Positions 38,101 through 47,010 of a stretch of 64,000 nucleotides of DNA are shown here, piece by piece; the first letter of the stretch is position 1, and every line of letters begins with the position of its first letter. The position numbers and the translations under genes were made by a program. This DNA comes from Pycnopodia helianthoides. Its lineage: Eukaryota; Echinodermata; Asteroidea; Forcipulatida; Asteriidae. Where the stretch lies: the NCBI GenBank assembly GCA_032158295.1, contig CM063246.1, positions 10,107,608 to 10,171,607 of the forward strand, read 5' to 3'. Below the pieces are notes generated by a model. It worked only from the letters and a program-made list of their open reading frames with translations. It was not told where the DNA came from and ran no database searches.

Positions 38101-41100
38101 AAATTTGTCTCTGTAAAGTATCAAATAAAACGATAATTTAACAAAATTTTAACTTGAGGTTAAAGACTTGCAACTTTTTTCACCACTTTGATGAGGATTC
38201 AATCTATCTATGAGGACTCAATCCATTGGAAAGTGAGTGCATCACATAACTCAATTTGACCTTGGTGCCCCTCTTTAACAGTGCTGCCACTGGTGATCTG
38301 CCTAATTTGTGGTCGACAGATAAATTTGCAAAGCTGTATTGTCTGTTTGAATAATATTTTACAAATTAGACCCTGGTTTAATCTGTTTTCAAAATGATTC
38401 AGTCAACATTTTACAAAAGTATTATTGTTTCCTCCAGAACCTCTACTAAAGAACCCAATATTTGTGTTAATATAACACATACACCCTGTTGGTTGTATAC
38501 ATTCAGCCAAGGCATTTATAAAGTGTCACTACATCAAGATCGCAGCACATTAGATTGGGTACAAAATAATTTTTGATACATTTTTTAAAATACTGATGAA
38601 AACCCCTATACCTGACAGCTGCTGTCTGCCCATGGTCTGCCATGTCTGCCCATGGTCTGCCCATGGTCTGCCCATGGTCCTGCTCCCATGGTCTGCCCAT
38701 GGTCTGCCCATGGTCTGCCCATGGTCTTGCCCATGGTCTGCCCATGGTCTGCCCATCGGTCTGCCCATGGTCTGCCCATGGTCTGCCCATGGTCTGCCCA
38801 TGGTCTGCCCATGGTCTGCCCATGGTCTGCCCATGGTCTGCCCATGGTCTGCCCATGGTCTGCCCATGGTCTGCCCATGGTCTGCCCATGGTCTGCCCAT
38901 GGTTCCGGGTGCCCATGGTCCTGCCCCATGGTCTGCCCATGGTCTGCCCATGGTCTGCCCATGGTCTGCCATTTTTTAAAGTCAAATTGCATGTCAAGAA
39001 TATGGTATGCCTAAGTGCGCGTGTGTCACCTAAAATGTGACCTGCACGGAAACACTCTGGGAAAGTGACTCCAAAAATGTGCCACCCAAGACTATTGTGG
39101 TGAAAACGTCAGGTGAATAGACCCTTTCTATGAAATATTTAGATTTAACATCGCGCGTGTGCACTTTCCCTACTGGTTGGCAAAATGACTGAACATTGCG
39201 CCTTTTTGTATGGGACTGATGGTGGCGTGACGCCACATCGTGTTTGTGCGTCTGCCTAGTGCACAACTCTACGGCCTTTGGCCAACCAATAGTGTATGTG
39301 CACATGTGAGAATGTAATTAGCATATTTCATGAGAAAGGGGTCCATTGGGTCAACACCTCATTGTACTTTTTTTCTTTGCAGAAAATTTCAGTTTGGTTT
39401 CATGGAGAATAACGATATAGCAAATGATATCACTCTGAGGTTAGTAGTGCACACAGTTTTATTTTTTGTTACTGTTCTATTTTGTGGTAATGAAACCAAG
39501 GATGCCTCATAATTTAACTTAATCACTGGAGCTGGCAAGCCTGAGGAAACCTGTAAACAAGGGTGATTATGTGAACCAGAAACACCAAGGTAACCCTTAC
39601 TCATGGCAAGTGTTTTGGGTTCTTTTACGTGTGCTACCATTTCTAGTACACAGGACCTGCGGCTACGGCGCCAGCTTGAAAGGGGTCAAATTATTATTTA
39701 CAAAATTAATCTGCTTTGCAAGTTAATGCTTTTCTTTGATACTATTATGGATTCGTTGTTAGTCCCAAGTCATGTCTCTCATTTGATTTGCCCTGTTTTC
39801 TTCTCCCAGTCAGTTAGAAAGACCCGGTATCCTGGTAGTCAATCCAGACACCTATGAGTACTACACTTTCGAAGAGCCACTAGAGGTCACCAAGGAATCG
39901 TTGAGTGAGTTCTTGGTCGACATTGAAGAGGGTAATCTTGAGGTAGGTATATTCTCATTACATTTCTTTTATTGCTCAAACGTTGGCACCGAGGCCAAAT
40001 TCCAAAAAGGACATCAACATTAAAATAACTAAAAAAGGTATATTGGGCCTTTACTAAAACTAAGCTCAGATCCCTTGCCCACCCTCTTGCCCCCCCCCCC
40101 TGCCGCCCTAGATGAGATCGATAACATGCACAAATGGATGGTTCGATACAGCGAAAGCCCTCTAGAATTTTGTCATTGCCCCCGCTTGCCCCCACCCCCA
40201 CCCCAAATAAAAAGTGTCTTGTTACTCCACAGATTGCCAGTGAGTGTGTGTACTAAATAATAATATCTAGTAATAAAGCACATGGGAAACTGACTATGGG
40301 TAAAAACAATTTAATTTTTTGGGGGTGAACAAAGAAAAATTGACGAGAGCGGGATTTGAACCTGCGACCTTCAGAAGTGCTGCCGCTCTACCAACTGAGC
40401 CATCTAGCCCTAATGTTGGCGGTCTCCTTATTTTGTCAATATCTTCAGTCAGAAGCCATTCAACCTGTGACTGGTATAACCACGGTTCAGGAGAGGGATC
40501 ACCTTAAGGGGATGCAACTTTTTATTTCAAGTATCAAGTAATAAACCAAAAGGGAAATTGACAGGGTATTTTTAAAGAATTTGTTTACAGTAGGTTGAAC
40601 AGAAAAGAAAATTAAAAAGAGTGGGATTTGAACCTGTGATCTCTGAATTAACGTGCTAGCACTCTACCAACTGAGCCATGTAGCTCTACATAGGTTACAT
40701 GGCTTAGTTGTTAGGACGTGCGGCACATTAATCGGTGGTCGCAGGTACAAATCCCGCTAAACTCCATTTTTCCTTGTTCAACCCCCAAATTACTAATAAT
40801 AATAGTAATAATCTTGCATGGCCAAATCTCTCAATTTGATCCTCAACAGCACCTGACACTTTACTCAAGCTACTAATATTATTATTTCTTTTACTTCCAA
40901 TTTTCACAGCCATTCGGTGGCAACAGCTGGTACAGGAAAATCTACAGAGTCATCTATGAGGTTATCAGAAGTTTAGTGGTGAGTAAAGCAACAACACTGT
41001 TAAGAGTGAAAATAAGAATATATAAAAGTTAGGGTCATAGATTGGTAAGATGACTATAAAAACTTACTTGGTGAGAAGCACTGCAGCTGTTGATAGTATA

Positions 41101-42170
41101 AGCTGTTTTGAGAAAGGATTCCCTTCGAAGTAATGGTTTGGATAGTTATTCAACCCAAAGCATTTGAATCTGAGAATCTGAGAATTGGTGTCCAATTCGA
41201 GAATGCAGCAGCCAGAGATGCAGTTGGTACCTGCTGTCACCTCACTAAACATGGATGGATTCGATGATCAATTTTTGCTGTTTTTCTCAGCAAGTAGACA
41301 CTGTATTCAGCTGAAACTTTCACATGTGACTTTTATCGTATCTTTCTTTATAATTTTGCCTACAAGTGAGTATTTTGTTGACAAAAACCAATCTTTGACC
41401 TTACCTTTTAGTACATTCAACCATCGCAGCCAACAGCTGAATTGCGGCCAGATTACTTTAAAAGTTACATTCAAAGTTTTCCCCAAAGCTTAAAGTTAAA
41501 CTAATGCCATCATTTCAATTGCCTACTTAAATTGGGATCCTACTTTCAGACTTTTGTTTTTTTTCACCAATGATTCTCAAATCTGTGGGTATGGAGTGAG
41601 ACACAGTGAGAATTTGGGGTAAGACTCAAAAAGATTTCCACAAAGGGGAAAGATACATTCAACGACCCTGACCCACTGAGAATCAGATTAGAAACCAGGA
41701 TGCCCAGTGGCAGGCCTGGAATTTCATCTTTGAGAGGGCGAGGCCATTTTTTCATTTTGCAAAGGGCACTTCCATTGGAAAATCTAAAAGTCTATGGGAA
41801 ACTTTTAAAGGGGCACACAGGCCAAGACTAGGGCCTCCGTGTAATTCCAGGCCTGCAGTGGCGTACACCGACCCCCCTACCAGGCCCAGATTGCACAGTT
41901 TATTTCATCCGTATTTCATACCATTTAATCTCTACCTTTCAGGCGCTATGGATGTCCAGCCCCATCTTGACCACCGGTCTCTTGGTCATCCCCTCCTTCC
42001 TGATGATATTCATCTGCTACAGCATCTGGTCAGCTGACCCGTACGATGAGAACAACCCCCCTCCTGACAGCGAAGACGAAGAGGAGGATGAAGAGATGGA
42101 AGTAGAAGAAGAAGAAAAGGTGCTGGAGTTAGACGACGACGAAGCAGATGGGCATCTCAAGTCAGCCTAG
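17066..42170 (+). CDS. TMX3: Thioredoxin-related transmembrane protein 3 (ER protein disulfide isomerase family)
   Basis: Fourteen coding exons: 17066-17102, 19102-19156, 21810-21849, 28286-28408, 29188-29233, 30276-30356, 32672-32782, 34487-34637, 35697-35807, 36881-37001, 39383-39439, 39810-39942, 40910-40978 and 41943-42170. All have GT/AG borders and matching phases, except for one-base losses in exons 4 and 7. The product is about 454 residues, the length I recall for human TMX3. In order: a signal peptide (about 1-24), a thioredoxin domain with YAPWCGHC (redox CGHC about 50-53) and the VRGFPTIK cis-proline loop, two redox-inactive thioredoxin-like regions, one membrane span (about 388-408), and an acidic cytosolic tail. 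Members oxidise and isomerise disulfides in the ER lumen. The tail ends HLKSA and lacks the KKxx retrieval signal of the human protein. Confidence 0.93.
18488..18623. repeat. Tandem repeat, about 57-bp unit, three copies
   Basis: Three diverged units each contain gcagggtttt, catttcaact and tagcattttgctgc. The unit length and internal order are kept, with a few substitutions per copy. Confidence 0.75.
18647..19046. mobile_element. TTAA-bordered MITE, copy 2
   Basis: Begins TTAAAGGCACTGGACAC and ends GTGTCCAGTGTCTTTAA. The interior (cttacttggtaacgagcaatg, agaaacggctccctctgaag) recurs in diverged form at 28751-29127, 41035-41250 and 56866-57192. It has no ORF of its own. Confidence 0.8.
19259..19620. 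mobile_element. hAT-like MITE, copy 1
   Basis: Shares about 360 bases with 62590-62979 in the same orientation, including gtaaagtagcccgccgggc and gttgcacagtttttagtagc. The right end reads gttaagggcgagccctg and the left end is a degenerate inverted match (gcgcttaagc). Ends of the CAGGG type suggest the hAT superfamily; this is inference. Confidence 0.65.
19936..20255. repeat. Imperfect tandem array, four units of about 80-90 bp
   Basis: The phrase aatgactctgcccagcctc, then agcccctacaacctctt and ggttttgctaagttg, recurs four times with substitutions and small indels. Confidence 0.75.
20559..20731. repeat. 170-bp near-perfect palindrome
   Basis: Left arm aaccaggggtcgatttcac and right arm gtgaaatcgacccctgggtt match inverted over about 60 bases or more (acaaaactcttcctaactt / aagttaggaagagttttgt). 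Inside, the 14-mer palindrome taggactagtccta recurs several times. It probably folds into one long hairpin and is a small foldback transposon. Confidence 0.85.
21869..22524. mobile_element. TTAA-bordered element with long inverted ends
   Basis: Left TTAAAGGGACACCATGCCTTC, right gaaggtaatgtgtccctttaa. The inverted match continues inward (tgaaatgaataatggtggga against its complement near 22460-22490). It sits 20 bases after exon 3, and no transposase is visible. Confidence 0.7.
22726..22821. repeat. Hairpin repeat, about 40-bp arms
   Basis: tagttagtggcctgatgttt cgaccc pairs with gggtcgaaacgtcaggccac taacta. The arm sequence cgacccttgcagagtctttctc also occurs singly near 32860 and 33450, so this is part of a dispersed family. 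Confidence 0.7.
23943..24148. repeat. 206-bp direct repeat, left copy (MITE-like)
   Basis: Nearly identical to 26014-26219, differing by a couple of substitutions in the part I compared. Its own ends are inverted (acaatcccggccaaaatgct ... agatatggcctggattgt), so each copy looks like a MITE as well as one side of the composite. Confidence 0.8.
25053..25628 (-). pseudogene. Truncated Tc1-like transposase (N-terminal part)
   Basis: A 191-residue frame begins [14 protein letters not shown]. It contains a helix-turn-helix typical of Tc1/Tc3 transposases ([18 protein letters not shown]), a basic linker ([18 protein letters not shown]) and a second HTH-like part ([20 protein letters not shown]), followed by [18 protein letters not shown]. 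The family continues with a DDE catalytic domain of about 200 more residues. Here the similarity fades after NVWTDH and the frame runs into unrelated sequence, so the copy cannot be catalytically complete. Confidence 0.75.
26014..26219. repeat. 206-bp direct repeat, right copy (MITE-like)
   Basis: Partner of 23943-24148, in the same orientation. It ends at the outer TA of the composite element. Shared internal words include ataacgttacaataaccat and ttgtctggaacgcagaagac. Confidence 0.8.
28286..28408 (+). CDS. TMX3: TMX3 exon 4: thioredoxin active site, with a one-base frame break
   Basis: Starts [16 protein letters not shown], the redox-active thioredoxin motif; the CGHC codons are 28301-28312. 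The frame is normal up to about SNP. The expected continuation [11 protein letters not shown] lies in another frame, reached if one base is lost near 28367-28375 (for example one C of aacccag). With that correction the exon ends in phase 1 and joins exon 5 as [16 protein letters not shown]. Without it, exon 5 cannot be read. Confidence 0.85.
28751..29127. mobile_element. TTAA-family MITE, diverged copy
   Basis: Begins near ggatacttttggtaattactc and ends cctgcctttaa, and shares the interior acttacttggtaaggagca and agaaacgacgccctctgaag with 18647-19046. The left terminus has decayed. It ends about 60 bases before exon 5. Confidence 0.65.
29570..29835 (+). repeat. tRNA-derived SINE copy
   Basis: Contains gtgtgggttcgagtcctggt (a B-box-like pol III element) followed by tail words shared with other copies: cttatcgcgaagagaagggg, ggcagtggctgctgaatgcg and ccgcagcaact. 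The same family lies at 31779-32075. Confidence 0.6.
30589..31127. repeat. 24-bp minisatellite, about 22 copies
   Basis: The unit gttccgtaggcccaaggcac(t/c)agt is repeated about 22 times. The copies fall into blocks with ctag or ccag at one position, and one copy near 30970 is shortened. Because 24 is a multiple of 3, several frames are open on both strands (eight-residue repeats such as FRRPKALV and WAYGTLVP). These are not genes. Confidence 0.95.
31779..32075 (+). repeat. tRNA-derived SINE copy with a clear tRNA-like head
   Basis: The head gtcgtggccgagcggtcaag has an A box like a class II tRNA (Ser/Leu type), and gtgtgggttcgggtctcggt carries a B box. Anticodon-arm pairing is poor, so it is a SINE and not a functional tRNA. 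The tail matches 29570-29835 (cttatcgctaagagaagggg, tggctgctgaatgcgccgca). Confidence 0.65.
32258..32630. repeat. Two tRNA-like SINE halves in inverted orientation
   Basis: The left half (cttacaccgatgtgtataaa ... gggtgggattcgaaccca) is matched inverted by the right half (ggttcgaatcccacccgagt ... acacatcggtgtaag). Each half carries a B-box-like core, gggattcgaaccc or its complement. Foldback of about 370 bases. Confidence 0.75.
32672..32782 (+). CDS. TMX3: TMX3 exon 7, apparently one base short
   Basis: Encodes PAVRKMTKT, then [16 protein letters not shown], aligning with the stretch after the thioredoxin domain in TMX3. By coordinates the exon is 111 bases, while the phases of its neighbours (2 before, 0 after) need 112. 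So one base is probably missing near 32700, between the TKT and EFK codons. The borders TACTCAG and TCT|GTGAGT are good. Confidence 0.7.
32783..34486. other. TMX3 intron 7
   Basis: Contains two single copies of the cgacccttgcagagtctttctc repeat (about 32855, 33450), a G12 run (about 33029), a 160-bp MITE with CpG-rich ends (33658-33816) and a half-copy of the repeat found as a foldback in the last DSEL intron (34182-34310). No gene. Confidence 0.55.
33658..33816. mobile_element. Small MITE carrying a YY1-consensus core
   Basis: Inverted ends tggattgcaatacgcgtcat / atgacgcgtattgcaatcca enclose about 115 bases. The interior holds caaagatggcggccga, which matches the YY1 consensus, and several CpGs that are rare in the surrounding DNA. 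Confidence 0.7.
34638..36880. other. TMX3 introns 8 and 9 (exon 9 lies at 35697-35807)
   Basis: Intron 8 has an (aat)n tract near 34966-34990 and a diverged tRNA-like SINE (35360-35550). Intron 9 has a hAT-like MITE (35929-36130) and a fragment of another SINE (36690-36812; tagggctagatagctcagtt). I see nothing else that I can name. Confidence 0.5.
35929..36130. mobile_element. hAT-like MITE with 30-bp inverted ends
   Basis: Left CAGGGTCAAATTTCATAGAG, then CTGCTTAAGCA; right TGCTTAAGCAG, then CTCTATGAAATAGGGCTCTG. A second copy, with the same termini and similar interior, lies at 45685-45913. Confidence 0.75.
37029..38278. mobile_element. TTAA-bordered element with about 110-bp inverted ends, possibly nested
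   Basis: Left TTAAAGAGCGGCTCCAAGGT, right accttggtgcccctctttaa. The match continues inward (attgcaagtctttaacctca against tgaggttaaagacttgcaac). A further right-type end (accttggagcccctctttaa, to 37675) lies in the middle, suggesting one element inserted in another. No transposase frame is seen. Confidence 0.7.
38624..38971. repeat. 11-bp minisatellite, about 31 copies
   Basis: The unit catggtctgcc is repeated with three interruptions (near 38680, 38757 and 38905). Each unit holds an NcoI-type ccatgg palindrome. With an 11-bp period, the reading frames rotate through all registers without stops, giving spurious ORFs on both strands. The 11-mer cattttttaaa flanks the array on both sides. Confidence 0.95.
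40318..40800 (-). repeat. tRNA-derived SINE copies in TMX3 intron 12
   Basis: On the minus strand a tRNA-like head reads gggctagatggctcagttgg, then tagagcggcag, with the B box caggttcaaatcccgctc near 40347. A second, more diverged one (ctacatggctcagttggtag) lies at about 40620-40690. Neither folds into a convincing cloverleaf. A related fragment is at 36690-36812. Confidence 0.6.
41035..41250. mobile_element. TTAA-family MITE fragment in TMX3 intron 13
   Basis: Matches the interior of 18647-19046 (aaaaacttacttggtgagaa, gttgatagtataag). The termini are lost. Confidence 0.5.
41711..41855. mobile_element. Small repeat with caggcctggaatt inverted ends, copy 1
   Basis: Begins caggcctggaatttcatctt and ends gtaattccaggcctg. 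It is shared with 58528-58674 (same orientation) and 50987-51142 (opposite orientation), including tgggaaacttttaaag and ggccaagac. Confidence 0.7.
41943..42170 (+). CDS. TMX3: TMX3 last exon: membrane span and acidic tail
   Basis: Encodes ALWMSSP, the hydrophobic span ([20 protein letters not shown]) and a tail with long Glu/Asp runs ending in HLKSA, stop at 42168-42170. The span and the short WSADPYDE that follows correspond in place to the human TMX3 membrane segment and its YTADTD. The tail has no C-terminal KKxx. Confidence 0.85.
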   Translation, partial: ALWMSSPILTTGLLVIPSFLMIFICYSIWSADPYDENNPPPDSEDEEEDEEMEVEEEEKVLELDDDEADGHLKSA

Positions 42171-42314
42171 GGTCAGAAATAGTCATTAATAACATTTTAA
42201 AAAGTTAATACTTCAGATTTAATTTTGTCAATACAAAGATGTCTCCACTATGGCATGCGTATTGTGCAGTACTGTCCTATCTCACTTGAAACTACCATCA
42301 TAAAATGTTGGTAC

Positions 42315-42320
42315 AATAAA
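42315..42320 (+). promoter_or_regulatory. Polyadenylation signal of TMX3
   Basis: AATAAA 145 bases after the TMX3 stop codon, followed about 15 bases later by a genomic A-run. Position and hexamer fit a short 3' UTR. Confidence 0.5.
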
Positions 42321-44122
42321 AACCAATTTTATAGATAAAAAAAAAATGAAGGCCGGACAGCCACTTGAGGGCTACACTTAACTGATTTGGACTGTTGACC
42401 CAAATCAACTATCACAGGGGCACGTTGCCACCTACTCCTGGGGCTGAAACAGGGTTACCCCCTTCACAGTCCGTAAGGATGTAGGCATGGGTGTCATCCA
42501 CTAGGAGCCTGGCTGGTAGAGCAGAATTCACTACCTTCCCAACTTTATACGAAGCAGTTATGGTTAAGTGCCTTGCTCAAGGGCACAAGTGTCATGACCG
42601 GGATTTGAACCCACACTCTGCTGCTGACAACACCAGAACTTGGGCCTGCTGAACTAGGCTGCTCGGCCTTGACACTCCACAATTGTGCTGAAATGCGATG
42701 TGTATGCACTGACCTACTGGTATGTCTGCTTCTACCTATCGTTCCAATGTCTCTTGTTGCCAGTGCCTGGTTTTTTGCCATGCAGCCAACAGACATAGCC
42801 CTAACCAAGGCATTAAATTTGAACGTGGCTTTAGTTTTATATTTTTTATTACAGAAGGGTATTCTGACAGTTGGATCACTGCCAAGTTTTTGATCTCTGT
42901 TGTTATTTCTCTTGAACTGGAATAGATTGTAAGATGGTAGAAAGCAAGATCCAAGTAGGGAGTTCCAAAGTGCAGCAGTACGAGGGGAAAAAGCTAGTAG
43001 AATATCTCACAGTACTGGCTTTGGAACAGTGAAGGGATCAGAGAGTGAAAAAATTGGGGTAAAATAATAGTTAATTAGAACAATTGTTTATTGTAGAATG
43101 TAATGTTTGATTCCTTTCACCTTTTGTTTTATTTGAAAGAAGTAAGGTTATATCATCATTTGCTGTGATATTCATTTTTCTCATCGCTCTTAAAATTTTT
43201 TTTTTTTTTACCACCGGAAAAATGGCATTACTGTTGCCCCAGGTTGTAGTCCAGCATATAACATATGTAACAGACCTACATCAATGAATTATTAATGGTG
43301 CTAACACTGCCACCTTAGACTAAGAGTGCATTCCATTGAAAAGCTCTGATGTGCTCTCAAAGATAATAATTTCCTACAAAATGTGCCAGATATCGGCCTT
43401 TTCTAATTGCTGATGATTACAGGCAAACATACAGGAACCTGTGCTGATTTAATGACCGGCCCTTGGCCAAAATAAAAACCTGGCTGGAGTCAATATATTT
43501 AGACCTAGAAGTCTTGGAGGTAAGACACACAATGAAGCGTATCAATTGAAATTCAAATGACAGACAACATGCTATGTTTTAGTTACAGTGACGTAACCAA
43601 ACATTTAAATTTGTTGTTGGTGGTGGGTGGCAAACAGGGGCAAAGACATATTTTGGGGGGTGGGTGGTGATGGGGTGCTATTTAAGTGTGTCAAACTAAT
43701 CATTTGTGCATATTTTTCATTTTCACTTGGAGGGCAAAGGGAGGGAAGGGTTCGCCCCCCCCCCCGGTTACGCCACTGGTTAGTTATGAGTGAGTTTGTT
43801 TAAACATTATTTGAGAGGGGCAAACAAAAAAACGGTGCAGAGTAATTGACTATTCTGACATCTAATACTGTGATTGAAATAAACAGGTTAATTACAGTTA
43901 GAGTGAGTGGCATGCTTGAGACAGATTTTCAGTGTGGTGTTAAAATGGACGGCACATTTCAAGCCACAGTTTTGCTTTCAAGTGTGGCTATTTTGAAAGG
44001 TTGTGATGCAGTTTTGAAAACTGGACATATAAAATTCAATTTAAGTAGTGTACAGTCGAAGTATTTACTGTAAGCAAAGGGACGAGTAACCAATTGCACA
44101 CTGGATATGGTCATTGTAGGGT

Positions 44123-44382
44123 TAATGGAGAAGTGGGGATACCTACATGCACCTGATGGCCAAACTACACACTGTGACTGTGGGGAACCACAAACAATGA
44201 AGCACTTGTTGTGCTGCCCAGATGGTTAATTACAAAACTTTTGCACAGCAAGAGACTTGGCTAACTTGACTGAGACAGGTGACAGGGACCTATTGTTCAA
44301 AGCTGTTGTAACATGCTGGTGTGGTGAGAGTGCTTGCCTTGGGACGGAGAGACAAGAATATTATGATGTGTTTGATAAGTAA
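44123..44382 (+). pseudogene. Decayed C-terminal end of a non-LTR retrotransposon
   Basis: Reads MEKWGYLHAPDGQTTHCDC, then GEPQTMKHLLCCPDG and a stop; further on, ARDLANLTETGDR, LLFKAVVTCWCGE and DVFDK. The cysteine/histidine pattern CDCGEPQTMKHLLCCP is typical of the segment after the reverse transcriptase domain of LINE elements. The stop in the middle and the absence of RT motifs upstream show a short, dead fragment. Confidence 0.5.
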
Positions 44383-45684
44383 TTGTAGATCTGTTGTAAT
44401 GTATAACTGTTAGGCCTTGAAGGTCGTAGCTTGGTAGATTTTTTCTGTTGGCGTATGAAGACTTAGCATTTTACATGAAATCAGGTTGGCATGGTGGTTG
44501 CTTTCCCTGCCTTTTCATCTGAGTGGACCCTACTTTGACTCTTTGGGTATTTCCCCAGTTGGGGTTTTTCCACCCACTACTTCAATTTTTCTTCACAGTA
44601 ACATTCAGGCCTACGGGTTACACTCAGGTGCTCGATATGTGGCATGGTGTACCTCCCCCCACCCCTTCCATTGTGTCTTCATTGTGTTCTGGGAAACCAA
44701 ACGATGAACCTGCTTTTAACGTTTTTAATTATCATAAACCTAGTTTTCCCAGTGGAAGTAAAAGCCCCTTTCTAACGGAAAGTGCTTGTTTCTCCAGGAA
44801 AGGAAGTTCATGTCCTTTATGGGTAATGCACAATAAATTTGTTTAAAACATACAACAATGTGTTATGCATAAATACCGTGTTTTATGAAATTGCTTGCAT
44901 GATTGGGGAGTACTTGGCGGCATAGAAAAATTAGAGCTTTTGACGCAGTTGAAAGCCAAAAAGCAAAATTGCTTGAACAACTGTGTATATTGGGACCTAG
45001 TGGTGATGAAAAATGTTGTACCGCAAAGTGGAACTTGATATTGACAAACTAAACATGTCCCCTCCAAACAAGAGACTAGTTATTGATGTTTTTGTACCAG
45101 TACTGTGTGATTACCTCATAGGTTTTTTATCAACAAAAGTAAATGTCAGTCGTTATACTGTTTTGATTGAAAATATTTCAAACACATTTGTAGTGTTTAG
45201 TAGATGGTATAATTTACATGTACATTTGAAAAATTTCTTTATTTTAAATGCAGCATGTGCAATATCCTTTCAGAAAATGTACTCGTAAAAAAAGTCTTTT
45301 TTAAACTGTTTCTTTTTTTCCACCGTTGTATCATTGTAAACAATGAAAACAATTTCACAATTTGAGTTAAGTTATTTAAAAAGTTATACCCACAATGTGA
45401 AATGTTGTACATTTGTCGGTAAAAATCTTAGAGAATTTGTAAAATTAATAGCATTGGGTAAGTCAAAATTAGTAAGCCTAAGTCAAACCGAACTTGAATC
45501 TTGTAGTTATTTTATTTGAAAAAAGTGCATTAATTCAAATTCTCTTGTCTTCAGGAAACATTTCATAACCTGTGAAAATTTCAAGAAATACATCACAAAA
45601 CCAACGTTGATGTCAATGGATGCATATTGTTTTAATTATTAGGTCTCTGGCTCACTTATTAGAATTAAATTAAGCACAGCAAGC

Positions 45685-45913
45685 AATGTCCAATTTCATA
45701 GAGCTGCTTAAGCACAAAAATTAACCAAACACTTAAAAAATGTTACTTACCAAAAAAGGTTACCCGGCACAGAACTGTGTCTTAGTGTACCAATGGTACT
45801 ACCATTCCCAACTACATGTAGTTTTGTGATTATTTTTTGCTCAGCAGAAAAATTGTTGAGCACTACCCGGTAAATGTCTGCTTAAGCAGTTCAACCTATG
45901 AAATTAGGCCCAG
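45685..45913. mobile_element. hAT-like MITE, second copy
   Basis: Ends ccaatttcatagagctgctt and tgcttaagcag ... gaaattaggcccag match 35929-36130. The right end is more diverged. Confidence 0.65.
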
Positions 45914-46202
45914 GTAACATTCATAACAAAGTTATTCGTCATTTTCTGAAATTAGTCTGGAAAATAATCATGTAGAAACTCCATTCTTCTGGTGCATTTT
46001 GTAAAATACTTGAGAAAAGTTCAGAGGAAATAAACAAAGCGTTGAAAGGTAGTAACTCAAACAAAAATTCAACAGCGATTTAAGACTCAGTTGTAACAAT
46101 GTGTCATATTGCCCTATCCCTGCCCTGCCCCCGCCCTTTTCCCCGACCTTTCCCGCCCTCCTTTTTGATCAATCATCATTTTTGATCTAATAATAAAATA
46201 AA

Positions 46203-46237
<35 letters not shown>

Positions 46238-46647
46238 TGTATTTATATAGCGCCTTTTGCCAAAGGATACAAAGCGCTCAGTATTTTTACCGGCCATGTA
46301 TGTGGAGCTACGTTTGAAGTATGAGACCTATGCATTTATAGCACAATGTAATGATTTACAAGGTGCGGTGGCGCAATATGCTGCCAATATGCTGCCAATC
46401 AAACCAATCAAATCTAACCCTAACCCTTTATACAGAGAGAGTCTCTGTGAGACTAGTTATTGATGTTTTTGTACCAGAGAGAGCGCTATAAATCTTAAAG
46501 ATTCTTTATTTTAATTAGACATTTTAGTGTGGAATAGTTTTATAGAATTTTGATACCAATATTTTCAAGCCCCAGTAGTTTAATACTATAGTTGTGTTAC
46601 ATACCGTCAACATGCCGAGGAAAACCCCAACAGGTGGTTTTGTACCC

Positions 46648-47010
46648 TTAAAGGTATTATACAGGATTGTAGAACTGACAAAACAGTCGCAGACAAAGTT
46701 CATGTTTTGTGTGATTAACCATATACATGAAATAACAAACCTGTGAAAATTTGAGCTCAAATGGTCATCGAGGTCACGAGAAAATAGTGAAAAGAGACCT
46801 TATGTGTTTTCTGTTTTTCAAACTTCGAGTTTATTATCGCGCGCGATAAAAACTATTGTTTTATTCATTTCTCAGAAACGATAGCATTTTAGGCAGAAAC
46901 ATTCTAAGGGACCCTTTCTACCATTACTTACTTTAAAATCATGTAAGTTATGTGTTAATCTGTGAACATTTGTGTTTTTCGATCTTACCAGTAGTGTACA
47001 GGGCCTTTAA
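46648..47010. mobile_element. TTAA-bordered MITE, close copy of 13785-14121
   Basis: Begins TTAAAGGTATTATACAGG and ends TGTACAGGGCCTTTAA, and shares the internal palindrome ttatcgcgcgcgataa and gaaacgatagcattttaggc. Same orientation as copy 1. Confidence 0.8.

Larger units (their letters stand above)
37002..39382. other. TMX3 intron 10: TTAA element and 11-bp minisatellite
   Basis: Carries the TTAA-bordered element (37029-38278) and the minisatellite (38624-38971). The remaining 400 bases before exon 11 have no recognisable content. Confidence 0.6.

Noticed and set aside
38503..39040. Several overlapping open frames with repeated [11 protein letters not shown] or [11 protein letters not shown]
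   Set aside because: An 11-bp tandem repeat without stops keeps all frames open. No independent coding signal is present.
40347..40412. Possible tRNA gene on the minus strand
   Set aside because: A and B boxes are present, but the anticodon and acceptor stems do not pair well and related diverged copies occur nearby, so it is a SINE head.
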